A DNA stretch of 64,000 nt from Filosporella fistucella (Eukaryota; Ascomycota; Leotiomycetes; Helotiales): the NCBI GenBank assembly GCA_030077755.1, contig JAQJZZ010000005.1, positions 2,480,001 to 2,544,000 on the forward strand, in the 5' to 3' direction. The notes under the pieces were generated by a model. The model was given only the letters and a program-made list of their open reading frames with translations. It made no database searches and was not told where the DNA came from. This document shows, in pieces, positions 1 through 10,155 of this stretch (the first letter of the stretch is position 1; every line of letters starts with the position of its first letter). Made by a program: the position numbers and the translations under genes.

Positions 1-711
1 CCCCTAGTAGCTCTAGGCGCATTCTTCAACTCGGGGCAAATATGCGTAGCCAGCAAGCGCCTCTTCGTACACGAAGATATCTATCAAGAAATGCTACAAG
101 CTCTCACCTCTGTCGTGAAAAGCTGGAAAGTAGGACATGCAGGTGAAGCAGGAACAATGTTAGGACCAGTGCAGAACGAGATGCAGTATGAGATTGTGAA
201 AGGGTTTTTCGAGGATTGCGCTGTGAATGGGTATACGTTTGCTCTTGGGGGAGAGGTGGGAACGAAGGGGGGTTTCGTGGTCCAACCTGCTATAGTGGAT
301 AATCCACCTCTGTCGTCCAAGATCGTGAAAGAAGAACCTTTTGGTATTTCTATTCCCTCCCCCTTCTCAATCTCTAAACATGAAACCTAATGAATAACAG
401 GCCCAATCGTCCCCATGATGCCCTGGAGCAACGAATCCGAGCTCCTAGAACGCGTGAACGATACTAACACTGGTCTCGGCGGCGCCGTCTGGAGCGCAGA
501 CCTAGAACGCGCGAATAGACTTGCGGCTCAGATTGAAGCAGGCACGATCTGGATTAATAGTTTTGAGAGACCGCTTGCACAGGCTTATTTCTCGGGGCAT
601 AAGGAGAGTGGGCTTGGCGGGGAGCTGGGCAAACATGGGATATTGAGTTATTTGAATGCAAAGGTGGTGCATTTGTATAAGATGGATGTGGGGAAGGGTG
701 CGAAATTGTAG
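1..711 (+). CDS. Aldehyde dehydrogenase, C-terminal part (5' end outside window)
   Basis: NAD(P)-dependent aldehyde dehydrogenase, which oxidises aldehydes to carboxylic acids. The reading frame is open from base 1, so the N-terminal NAD-binding half lies upstream of the window. Two exons are visible: 1-343 and 401-711, separated by a 57-nt intron (GTATTT...ACAG, phase 1). The spliced junction restores the family signature EEPFGPIVPMMPW. The catalytic cysteine lies in FFNSGQICVASKR (bases about 30-70), the usual position of the active-site Cys in this superfamily. The C-terminal half has the expected hydrophobic and Gly-rich segments (GTIWINSF, ESGLGGELGKHG). The subfamily cannot be fixed without the N-terminus; the general family assignment is secure. 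Stop TAG at 709-711. Confidence 0.93.
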
Positions 712-1472
712 GGAGGGGGTTGAGGCTAAGGGTTGGGGCTTTTTTATGGGGAGGATGTGCTTTAGGGAGGAGATAGCTTGAATTGATCGTTTGTCATGTA
801 TGTGTGTATTCAGATACTATTTGAAGACAAGAATGTTATGATATATCAGCATTACTATATTATTCCAACGCAAACCCTTAATGGTTGAGAGTTTGTATCA
901 AAATTGCTAATGTGACAATCTCTCACTCTTGGATTGTTGTGGCGACGCTTCACGGTGAGGAAGACGGATAAGAAATCATCTAGCGAGTGCTTGATGTCAT
1001 TAGAGACTACTAGCGTGCTTAAATTTATAGTCTTCATACACATGGTGAGAGAGAAAGTCAGTAGCGCAGCGTTGGGAAATGCCATAGCCATAGGTTATAA
1101 GTGATGAGGGAAATTGGCTGAAAATTTTGGGGTAGGTGAGTGGTAATAAGTCTCTAATGGAAACCATGAGTGGATTAGTAGCTTGACTGTAAATGATATC
1201 ACATGTTTTGGATATATTCGCGACTTATATTTGAGGAAATGATGACATGTGTGATTAGCTACACGATGTTGAGCAGTAAGAATCTTGCAGATCATTGAAG
1301 CAAGTTAAAGTACAACGATATCCTTTTTGAATCAAACGTTAAAGAGCCCAAAACCACTCTATCTCAACTTCTTACCCCCTATTTTCCCATCCTTCCCTGC
1401 TGTGCTTCTCACACCCCCCATTCTTCCTTCGGAACCCCCACCCCAAATGATACTCTCATCTTCCCCTCCACT
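712..1472. other. Intergenic, 3' flanks of two convergent genes
   Basis: Gene-free stretch between the aldehyde dehydrogenase stop and the 3' end of the small minus-strand gene. It is AT-rich with no long codon-like frame on either strand. I see no repeat or RNA gene in it. Confidence 0.5.
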
Positions 1473-1733
1473 TCACCATACAGTCTTACAACGCTCACAC
1501 CGTTCATGATGACAGAACCTGCACGTTGGCTCTTCACCGAGATTTCTGATGGCGTTCCCTTTAGCTGTCTGTGATATATTAGTATATTATATCTGGTGCA
1601 GAAGAAGGAAAAGATGGAAAGGAAGGGAACTCACGGTTCGGTGTTTACCAGAGTGGTCAGACTGGATTTGGCAGCAGTACCATGGTTTTAGAGCTGCGAT
1701 TTTGGATTTTATTTTTGACGGGGAATTACCCAT
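1473..1733 (-). CDS. Small Cys-rich (CxxC) protein, 64 aa, two exons
   Basis: Small two-exon gene. Exon 1 is 1635-1733 (33 codons from ATG at 1733) and exon 2 is 1473-1568 (31 codons plus TGA). They are joined across a 66-nt intron with a GTGAGT donor, a TACTAATA branch-like site and an ATCACAG acceptor, phase 0. The product starts MGNSPSKIKSKIAALKPWYC and carries WYCC followed near the C-terminus by CRFCHHERCERC, that is CxxCx4CxxC with adjacent histidines. Small ascomycete proteins with a W-C-C start and a C..C.H..C..C tail are common and look like minimal zinc ribbons. Metal binding is inferred from spacing only. A second exon-2 frame is also open for many codons, but only the phase-0 splice gives the Cys motif. 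Function unknown. Confidence 0.6.
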
Positions 1734-2177
1734 TTTTTGTTTTTTTGGTGGCGGGAATATGTCTAGTAAATGAGTAGAGTGTGGAGTAATTGAGATGTGT
1801 GTCTGGATTGTAAATATCGTGTGTTGAATATGTGTGTGATTGGTTGTGTCGAGGAGGTATTTTGAGTGTTAGGAATAGGAATAGATATGAATGTCGTGAT
1901 GAATGTGTCATTTTCGAGGCAAAGAAGCTGTGCAATTACAGGAAGAGAGGATTCGTGGAGTTAAATAATATTTCCTCCTTTGTGAATCAAAAGCCCTTTT
2001 GAGAATGATTCATGCTGGTAGAGGTAGAGAAGTCTAAGTGATTTTCTTTGTCTATTCTACTTTAACTTACTGCTATCTTAACTACATCTATTAAAATTTG
2101 ACACGGTGATGGATACATAAGATAGCAACTCGACATTCAGATCAGATTCATATCTAACCTGTGTGAATGCATGGTGT
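1734..2177. other. AT-rich intergenic
   Basis: Upstream flank of the small Cys-rich gene, rich in TG/TGTG on the plus strand. No gene, repeat family or RNA could be supported. Confidence 0.4.
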
Positions 2178-2700
2178 CTAAATTATTCGCAACTCAAAAC
2201 GGCGTGCTCTGAAATTTTTGATAGTCTCCGTCCAATCATCTTCGGAGTACAATATCATCAAAATGAAAACTTGTGCTGTTGGGCCAAGTTCTAAGAGATT
2301 TACTCTATCATCGAGTTCTCTACCGTCGGCTTGAACGAGCCGAAGACGATCCGGTAGAACGTCCAAATGATCATGAGCAGCGAGTAAATACTTCTGATCC
2401 CTCGCGAGGAAGGATTTTGGGCATCTTAACAAGTGAGACCCAAGGTCGTTCTTCAGATAAGTGATAGATCTGAATGGTCCACAGCATCTTCGCGTCCTCT
2501 CGTTCGGCCGCGACTTTTGACAGTGCTTCGCTAGCTTGATGTTCCAAATTTTCAATCCGAATCTTTTGCTTGACTGCAAGCTACCGTACCACTTCAGCCT
2601 GGCTAAGAGGTCCAGTATGTTCTTCATCGCTTGAACTGAATGCCTCCGACTGACTGTTTGTTCTCGTTTCGCAGGCTTGGTCGTATACACCTCGCTGTTG
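2178..2700 (-). pseudogene. Degenerate coiled-coil-type coding fragment
   Basis: Reading the minus strand, codon-like protein sequence is spread over two frames. From about 2700 down to 2405 one frame gives a Ser/Glu-rich part, then an in-frame TAG near 2581, then a charged helix (LAVKQKIRIENLEHQASEAL...) ending near KMPKILPRE. At about 2400 the credible sequence jumps to the next frame (ARDQKYLLAAHDHLDVLPDR...) and runs to a stop at 2178. One stop and one frame jump inside otherwise coherent acidic/basic helical sequence suggest a decayed gene. A short intron at the jump is possible but I found no good donor. I do not recognise the family. Confidence 0.35.
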
Positions 2701-3595
2701 AGGATTAATTAGGGTAGCATGCGCTTGCATGAGCTACGGCCACATTAGCATTGCCTCTCTCAGTTCCTAACATCACCCTCACCAGTTGGAACATGGTGAC
2801 GGTGTTGCTTGTTGCGGGCAGATATGATAACCTGATCAAGGTGATACGGTAAGCTTCTGATATCTTCTCAGACAAGCATCTCGAGCGACAATCAGGATTC
2901 CGTAGTGGTCCATAGGGGGTTGCGGCATTGCCATCTTGTTGATTAACTCACGCTGAGCATATAATACTTGTAGTCCTGTTAAGAGGACTTCAAGTCAAGC
3001 TTAAATAGTTGAAACTAAATGGTCAAGGCAGTAGGCGAAACGACAATGCCTAGATGAGTGCTAATTCCACAAGACCCTAGAGAATTCTACACAAGCCAAA
3101 AAGGAGCGATATAAGTTTCAACTTCTGCGCATACCAGCTTGATGTTACTATAACAATATCAGAAATCCGAAAGCATATCCTCACGTGATACTCTCACATT
3201 TCATTCCATTGGAGCAAGGGAATTTTAGATACCCAGTATGACAACGACGCTAGCTATGAAGCTTGTATCCATTTAAGATAAATGTTCTCTGGGACAAGCT
3301 ATTTGACTGGGACTTTCTCAGAGATTATAACTCCAGGCAACCTTATATCATGGACCGTTCTCCAAACCGGTGCACCGAGGTTCTACTCTCCTTTCAAGCG
3401 CCATGCAAAACATCATCAAAAACAAAACGCAGACATGCATGAAAAAAAATATTCGAATGAAACTGGACACTGCATAAAGAGGCTGAAGATAGGCTCAAGG
3501 ACCCGAGTTGTTCCGTCTTACCGAGAAAGGTACATATTCCATGATGCACCGGAACTTCAAGCGTATTGCCGCAAGCCATGGAAAGAAAGACATAC
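2701..3595. other. Intergenic, no supported feature
   Basis: No convincing coding frame on either strand. Short open stretches at 3282-3686 (+) and 3394-3579 (-) lack coding character. The downstream exon of the putative small gene at 3596-3829 may lie here, but I could not place it securely. Confidence 0.35.
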
Positions 3596-3829
3596 CACCT
3601 CTATATCATCCCAATCATTGCCCTTGAAGGCGGTGTTGGTGGTGGTAATGGGGATTGCGGAGACGAGGATTCCGCAGTTTATGTAGCTACGGAGTAGATA
3701 GTGAGAGACATCGCCTCTTATAGAGGACCAAGAGCTCGGCGCGACCCCTGAATTCTGGAATTTGGCGAACTGATAAGCGCGAAGGAGTCTAGCCCAGCGA
3801 GCTGTCAACCCTGTAAAACTCTCTTGCAT
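3596..3829 (-). CDS. Possible 5' exon of a small protein gene, divergent from the HAD gene
   Basis: Open minus-strand stretch of 78 codons from ATG at 3829 (another in-frame Met at 3889), ending at a strong donor (GAGGTG|GTATGT). Codons are G/C-ending in the manner of real genes here, and the peptide is coherent, ending ...SAIPITTTNTAFKGNDWDDI. The N-terminus is basic and acid-poor, compatible with a mitochondrial presequence (inference). A candidate second exon starts after TTTATGCAG near 3435 and encodes a hydrophobic stretch, but this is weak. The two putative start codons (3829 minus, 3899 plus) would be only about 70 bp apart and share a promoter. Family not recognised. Confidence 0.3.
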
Positions 3830-3898
3830 GTGCAAACCTCCAGCATCTCCCCTCAAACCAAGGTTATTCTGCTCTTCACACCCACACATTTACGCACG

Positions 3899-5341
3899 AT
3901 GCGATTAAGAATCTCGCCGTTGAAGAAGGCCCTGCCTCGGCCGACCGGCCCTTCTCCCAGTTCAAGCCATGCTCAATGCGCAATGCAGTCAATACAAAGC
4001 TCGAGGGCACCCCTCCACACTCGACAGCTCTCGATATCGACTTCTTTGCGACAACCACTCTGTTCTGCCCCAAAGATGGCGCCCACCAAGACTAGAAGAT
4101 ACAGCAGCTCTGCAGTGCCAATTGATGGCATGCCTGGTTTTGCCTTTGCTTTTGAGTGAGTCGTCTCACCATGTCCGGACATACCGAGCTAATTGAAGCT
4201 TGATAGTATCGATGGCGTGCTTCTACGGTCGTCAGCTCCAATTCCAGGTGCTGCTGAAGCTCTAGCACATCTCCATGATAACAATATTCCCTTCATCTTA
4301 TTGACAAACGGAGGTGGAAAGCATGAAAGTGCTCGAGTTGCAGAATTGAGCAAGAAGCTGGGTGTCCCACTTACGGAGGAGAACTTTGTTCAATCGCACA
4401 CGCCATTCAAGCAGTTAGTGGAAGGGTCAGATACAATTGAGGGGCTGAAGGATAAGACCATATTAGTGACTGGTGGAGATGGTGATAAATGTCGGAAAGT
4501 AGCAGAAATGTGAGCCCCTTCAGAGAAATGCTGAAGGCACGCTGACCTCTTTAGGTACGGTTTCAAGAATGTCGTAACTCCAGGCGACATCATTACAGAA
4601 TATCCAACCGTTTGGCCGTTTAACCAAATCTTTTCCGACTACTACAGCAAAACCCATCGTCCTCTACCACGGCCAGTCGATCACGCGAATCCTTCGCAGT
4701 CTCTCAAAATCGATGCTATATTCGTCTTCAATGACCCTCGCGACTGGGCTCTCGATTCACAAATTATATTGGATCTACTGCTTTCTAAGGAAGGAATTTT
4801 GGGAACATACTCTGACAAGAACGGAGACACCTCTCTGCCAAACAATGGCTGGCAACAGGACAATCAACCAAAGCTTTTCTTCTCGAATCCCGATTTGTTC
4901 TGGGCAACTAGCTATCACTTACCGCGTCTCGGACAGGGTGGATTCCAAGCCTCTCTCGCAGGAGTATGGGATGCTACCACTAACGGTGCGGTACTGGAGC
5001 GCAAGGTCATTGGCAAACCATATCCCGAGACATACAAATATGCAGAGCGAGTATTGAACAAACATCGTGTGCAGATGCTTGGCGGGAACGGAGAACTGAA
5101 AAAGAAAGTGAGCAGACTGGATAGGGTCTTCATGGTTGGCGACAATCCCGAGAGTGATATCCGGGGAGCGAACGAATTCAACAGCACGCATGGAACAGAA
5201 TGGACTAGTGTACTGGTCAAGACTGGTGTATTCAGAGACGGAAGTATACCGAAATATGCCCCAAAGGTCATCGTGAAGGATGTCTTGGAGGCGGTGAAAT
5301 GGGCTCTGAAGGAAGAAGGATGGAATGGAAATATAGAGTAA
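3899..5341 (+). CDS. Mitochondrial HAD-superfamily phosphatase (YKR070W/CECR5-like)
   Basis: Predicted HAD-like hydrolase of the CECR5/HDHD5 family (yeast YKR070W), probably mitochondrial. Three exons, 3899-4155, 4207-4509 and 4555-5341, separated by 51- and 45-nt introns, give 448 residues. The first ~80 residues are basic, Ser-rich and acid-poor, like a mitochondrial presequence. Motif I, DIDGVLLRSSAPIPGA, begins at residue 86 and is created exactly across the first splice junction. Motif II/III regions include FILLTNGGG and GKPYPETYKYAE (conserved Lys about 338). Motif IV is GDNPESDIRGAN near 382. The substrate of this family is not established. The start at 3899 is the first Met in frame that gives the presequence. 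Antisense open frames over exon 3 are shadows. Confidence 0.9.
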
Positions 5342-6598
5342 AGGCAAAAGCAAACATTCTTGGGCGGCAGATCTGATGGAGTTCATGGTGATGTTGGATA
5401 GACTTGGAGTTAAGATGGTGTATGTGTGTAGAGCGAACAAGATACCATAGAAAATGAATATAGAAGCTTTGAATATAGCATGGGTGGTGTAGCTGTGCAA
5501 GCCCATACCCTCTGCCATATCAAAGCACACTGCCTCATAGCAAAACGAACTCTACTAAGAAGAAAGATTATATTATCTTAAAAAATTTTGTTGCATATTA
5601 TATTCTTCCTAATGTCCCGGCTTTCTACTTACCCAAAACGGCGTGTTTCAAATGTCCTAAAACTCGAGGTAGATCCTCACGTCTCAATCCTCCTGTTCCC
5701 TTCCTAGTATCCCATTTTATAGCCAAATTCCTTTATAGAGCTTTGATGCATATCGCATATCGCAAATTGTCCCTTATATCTTTAGAGATTAGTAATGTCT
5801 CCTATTGTCCCAAAGCTGGTAGTATATTCTGCCAAGCTTATATCCTCCCAAGAAGTGCAGGACACTTTTGCCTGATGCGACATGCAACGAAACTCATTTG
5901 ATGATTTTTGTTGCATATCGCATACAGCAGATAGTCCGTAGAGTTGAGGTTGAATCAACGATCTTGAAAGTCCCAGATGACGGCGAGTATTGATGGACTT
6001 GGGATTGTTCTTCACGAGCAGGGAGATTCAAAATGATGGACTACTGGTTAACTGGTTCTAAGAGCTACAGGCGCTTTGAAAGGACATGCGATATGCAACA
6101 AAGGTTTGATATGGTCATTATTCATTACTAGCTATATGAGGAGGCTACAAATTCCAGCTTCCGCATATTTTGGCATCTCTATTCATGTTTTGAGCTGATT
6201 CGTGAAAGTCAAGATTCACCTAGAGAAAGTGATACCATCCTTATCTTCCATGCGGTGACAGTATCCTGTTGAGGGAGGCTCTCCCTATGGCAGCGTGGAG
6301 CCACCTCACTTTGTGGTCTTGACGAGATCGTCTGTCTCTCTCCAGCTTGAAAGCGCTTGCTAAAGGTCTCACCTCGAGTTCGTTCTCTAACCTCATCACC
6401 GATGACAGTTACTCGTGTTCTCCCTATCAAGTAACCTGCAGGTCAACCTCGATGTCCATCCTGCCAATAGCTCACTTTGTGATCGAGCTATAACCTGAAA
6501 TTTAAGTCTCGGATCTTGCCCACGTCTTGAAAAGTCGTCATTCCATAACTTCCTATTTCGGCCAACTCTCCCCCGCTTGCGATATGTCGGAGGATGAC
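5342..6598. other. Intergenic with repeated GCATATCGCAT motif
   Basis: About 1.25 kb without a supported gene. The notable content is a short sequence repeated in both orientations (see the repeat entry at 5745-6101). A 77-codon minus-strand frame at 5782-6015 has no recognisable features. Confidence 0.4.
5745..6101. repeat. Short dispersed/inverted repeat TTGTTGCATATCGCAT
   Basis: TTGTTGCATATCGCAT occurs at 5908-5923 and as an exact 16-nt inverted copy at 6086-6101. GCATATCGCAT also occurs at 5748-5758, and the truncated form TTGTTGCATAT lies at 5588-5598. The arrangement could be the remains of a small inverted-repeat element or a cluster of binding sites. I see no target-site duplication that would prove mobility. 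Confidence 0.4.
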
Positions 6599-7538
6599 CT
6601 ACTCTTTATGTCCACGCATCTCATGAACAGGATCGCCATGAAGTTCCTGCACGTTGTATAGTGTTGCTGAGGTGTCCGTGTGAGGTGAAGACGTTATAGG
6701 AGAATTGGTTGATGTTTCTCCATTTGATGTTGGTCCATTCCGAATCTCATCCAACTCAGGGCCTCTCCATGCGACAGGTCCAGAAAACGATCTGCCTGTT
6801 GGCCATGGAGCTTTTGTTTCGACTTTCCGCCTTCGCATCATCAGCCAGACGAGGAATGCTGATATAGTACCTACGCAGACTGAACTCGCCACTGTAATTC
6901 CTGCGATAGTCCCGTTCGAGAGATCTGTCTTCGGATTCGGTAATGGTGGACACGATTTATTCCCAGTACTGCTCGCAACTGGTGGAGTTGATGCAGTTGT
7001 TATCGTCATATTTGATTTTGGTACTGAGGAGCACGTCTTAGAAAGCACATTGTCGTTACCACCGGGACAACACATTATATCATTGCCACCGGGACATAAT
7101 CCAGCCACATAACTATCACCACACGGGCTCCCGGTCCAGAAGCAGCCGCCTTGAACTCCTGCGCTTGGAGTACAATATGAGACACAACATTGCGTGTTTG
7201 CATTGCCCGGGCATTTCCCTGAGATGTAGTTTCCTCCTGTACAATTTCTCTGCGTATTCTGGCAGAAACCTTGTCCGAAGGATGTCTGGCAAGTACGAAC
7301 GCAGCATTGCATATCACTTGAACCTTTGCAGTATCCTGCTACACTTGTGCCATCGGGGCAATTGGCTATAGGGATACAAGTGCCGTTCCCAAGCTTCTAG
7401 TATCAGGTTCTGTCAAGCTTGAAGGTGTAGTAGGTCACTTACTGGAGTTTGGCAATATTCTATCTCTCGTGGCTCAAGAAGAGTAAGTGCCAAGACACTA
7501 TGCGATAGCCAGAAAAGAACAATAGTTGACCACTGCAT
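6599..7538 (-). CDS. Cys-rich three-module protein with single transmembrane segment
   Basis: Secreted-then-membrane-anchored protein of 297 residues. Exon 1 is 7443-7538 (signal peptide MQWSTIVLFWLSHSVLALTL) and exon 2 is 6599-7396; the 46-nt intron is phase 0. The ectodomain has three tandem Cys modules of about 35-40 residues with the pattern C..C.G..Y..G.CPG...QCC; visible pieces are GYCKGSSDMQCC, GKCPGNANTQCC and GLCPGGNDIMCC. Similar modules are known next to fungal cell-wall and peptidoglycan-acting domains, but no enzyme domain is present here. After a Ser/Thr/Pro stalk comes one membrane segment (about residues 195-219) followed by RRRK, then a ~75-residue cytoplasmic tail rich in Ser, Thr and Asn. 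This topology suits a cell-wall sensor or anchor; that role is inference. The start was chosen at 7538 because it begins the signal peptide. Confidence 0.7.
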
Positions 7539-8934
7539 TCCGATATAAAAGTATGTGATAACGCAATTCAGACCGACCGTAAGAATCTTACATTCCAAAA
7601 GACCGGATGAATGAGAGACAACCGTTACTTGTATCCGCTTTCCAGCAACCTAGTAAACTCCTTTTGGGGGCGGAATCCTGCAATAAATTTCCTCGGAAGC
7701 TGTATGGTCAACGAGCGTTATCTGCATCGCAAACCCCTGAAGGTATTTTTCAAGAAACGTTACGCATCTTGGCGAACATGGGGAAATGCATATTTTCAGT
7801 AGGATTCGCCGACTATCTGACCTTGTCTTTGCCTATCAAGTAAAGCGGACATTACCCCGCCTATGAGCAGGGCTGAAGGAAAACCAGGAATCTGCAAAGA
7901 TGGTTATTTCCCCGTCTTGGGACACACCAGATATGGTACCGCTCGATGAAATGATAGGACACTTTATTTGACAAGGACGTGGACAAATGCAATAACAGGG
8001 CAGTCAGGCTTAAAATAGAAGGTTCTTCAGCCCTGAGTCAAGGTATAGAACAAGAGCACATTGAATCTCGAATTCTAGACCCTCTATCAGGGGTCAAACT
8101 CGCAATGGATCGAATCATGAGGGTACACTTGCCCTGGTGAGGTTTGCCGACCCTCCATGAAGAAGTGCCACGGTCAAAGTGAAAGGCTAGACGTTATGTA
8201 AAGCGGAGTGGATATCTGGCCGACCAGCAGCAGAAGATGAGCAGATTTCCCTCTTCTTAAAGGTTGCATACACACTCTAGGCAGACAACAAGATCGACCC
8301 GGGGTCTTGAATCTTTCAAGAGAAAAGTATGCACTACTTTCAGCTTGAGCATACGAGCCCTGCTGGCTCAGAAGATCGTCGGGTAGTGCCTAAGAAGAGT
8401 CATGAAGCTTCATCTGCAAGCTGTTATGATATCGCATACAGTCTTTCCGCCGAGGAATAAGGAGTGAACCAAACAGGTGGGATAATATGGTAGAAAGCAA
8501 GAGTGAAATCATCAGGCAGTTGCGGTGTAGGGGAGGGAAGCACAACCGAACCAAATCAAACCCGCATGAGGAGGAAGCATTCACACACGCAGTACTCGAT
8601 GCACGATCGAAGAGCAAGTATAGCCGTGGACAGAGGACTTGAGCTGTACCTAGGCAGTGTGTGCCAGGTCATGCATCGCGAAAATTGGGCATGTGAAGCT
8701 ATCACCAAATGCACTGAAAGGACAACAGTTGTGATGGATGAAGACCAGCAGCGTTTGTGCGATGTTGACAGGACTCTATCCAAGCTTCTCCGCTAAAGAC
8801 TTAGTGTACTTGCGACCAAACTTGGGTACCTCACCAGCTTCCAAGATCAACATCCCTTCAATCGACTCTATACCAGCACTCCAACACGATATAAATTTCG
8901 TTACCGAGACTTATTGACCTGAGTTGATGATAAA
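7539..8934. other. Intergenic, no supported gene
   Basis: Spacer of 1.4 kb between the Cys-rich membrane protein (minus) and the nitrilase (plus), so it holds both promoters. Several frames of 60-97 codons exist but lack coding character. A TATA-like ATATAAAT lies about 45 bases before the nitrilase ATG (near 8890). Confidence 0.4.
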
Positions 8935-10035
8935 ATGATGGCTGGATCTGTAGGCTCGGCCTCACGTCTCATAGCTGCAGCGTGTCACGTCTCTCCAGTC
9001 ACGCTTTCAGCTCAGAAAACAACCCAGAAATGCATTTCCTTCATCAACCAAGCTGCAAAGAACTCCGCAAATCTAGTGGTTTTCCCGGAGTCATATATTC
9101 CCGCATTTCCAGTATGGAGTGCGCTTCTAGCACCGACTCAAAATCATACTTTCTTTGAGCGAATGGCCAAAGAGTCTGTTTACGTTGATGGCGAGGAAAT
9201 GTGCTCTATCCAGGAGACCGCGAAACGGACAAGCATGATAGTGAGCATTGGAATATCAGAAAAAGTCCGGTACAGCAGTGCGACTCTATTCAATTCCAAT
9301 ATCATCATCGGGCCTGAGGGAAACATCCTCGTGCACCACCGCAAATTGATGCCAACGTTTTTCGAAAAGCTGACCTGGAGTGCGGGGGACGGCTATGGGC
9401 TACGAGTTGCAGAGACAGCCTTTGGAAAAATCGGGGCATTGATCTGTGGAGAGAATACGAATCCTCTAGCAAGATATGCTTTAATGACCCAGGGAGAGCA
9501 GATACACATCTCGACTTGGCCTGCGGTTTGGCCAACGAGCGTCACCCAGGAAGCCAAAGATACAGCTATTTCCACTCCACCCAGCAGTTCACTCCCCCCG
9601 AAAAGATCTAATTATGACAATGTCGCCGCAAACAGAACTCGGGCTGCAGCACATTGCTTTGAAAGTAAGTGCTTTGGCATAATGTGTACAAGTCACATGG
9701 ATTCCTCAAGCATCGAAGATATTTCGTCACTTTCAAGCAATCAAAGCTACGTTTCTCAAGTTTTAAAAGCATCACCTCGCGGGGCCACTATGTATCTTGA
9801 TCCTACCGGAACTACTCACCCAATTTATATCGTCGATCCCAGCACAGGTGAAAAGACCGAAAAGGAATTTCTGCAAGATGAGGAGGGCATTTTATATGCT
9901 GAAATAGATCTCAACAGGTGCATCGAGGGGAAGCAATACCATGATGTTGTTGGAGGATACCAAAGACTCGATGTCTTTGATCTGAAGATAGACAGGACGA
10001 GAAGAAAACCCGCAACCTTTGTTGAGAGTTCATAG
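8935..10035 (+). CDS. Nitrilase (arylacetonitrilase-like)
   Basis: Intronless 366-residue nitrilase of the carbon-nitrogen hydrolase superfamily, predicted to hydrolyse organic nitriles to carboxylic acids (and sometimes amides) in the cytosol. The catalytic triad is visible: Glu52 in VVFPESYIP, Lys137 in HHRKLMPTFFEKLTW, and Cys171 in ALICGENTNPLARYALM. CGEN rather than CWEH around the Cys argues for an aryl- or aliphatic nitrilase and against cyanide hydratase. GEQIHISTWP is another family block. The C-terminus (from ~300) is also typical. Two adjacent Met codons begin the frame; either may be used. The gene is followed after 120 bp by a co-oriented molybdopterin oxidoreductase, an arrangement suggesting joint use. 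Substrate unknown. Confidence 0.93.
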   Translation: MMAGSVGSASRLIAAACHVSPVTLSAQKTTQKCISFINQAAKNSANLVVFPESYIPAFPVWSALLAPTQNHTFFERMAKESVYVDGEEMCSIQETAKRTSMIVSIGISEKVRYSSATLFNSNIIIGPEGNILVHHRKLMPTFFEKLTWSAGDGYGLRVAETAFGKIGALICGENTNPLARYALMTQGEQIHISTWPAVWPTSVTQEAKDTAISTPPSSSLPPKRSNYDNVAANRTRAAAHCFESKCFGIMCTSHMDSSSIEDISSLSSNQSYVSQVLKASPRGATMYLDPTGTTHPIYIVDPSTGEKTEKEFLQDEEGILYAEIDLNRCIEGKQYHDVVGGYQRLDVFDLKIDRTRRKPATFVESS

Positions 10036-10155
10036 GGTTATTATTCCATGAGGTGTTCTGGTCGGATTTGGTTCGGCAATGCACTGGACTAATGAGTAAC
10101 CCCACTTTGAACCCGTCGAGCTCACTTTTTGCTATGTAAAAAGCACAACCACAGT

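Noticed and set aside
3282..3686. 134-codon plus-strand frame
   Set aside because: No recognisable features, and it overlaps the better minus-strand exon candidate.
4919..5530. 203-codon minus-strand frame over HAD exon 3
   Set aside because: Antisense shadow of a well-supported gene; peptide has no family features.
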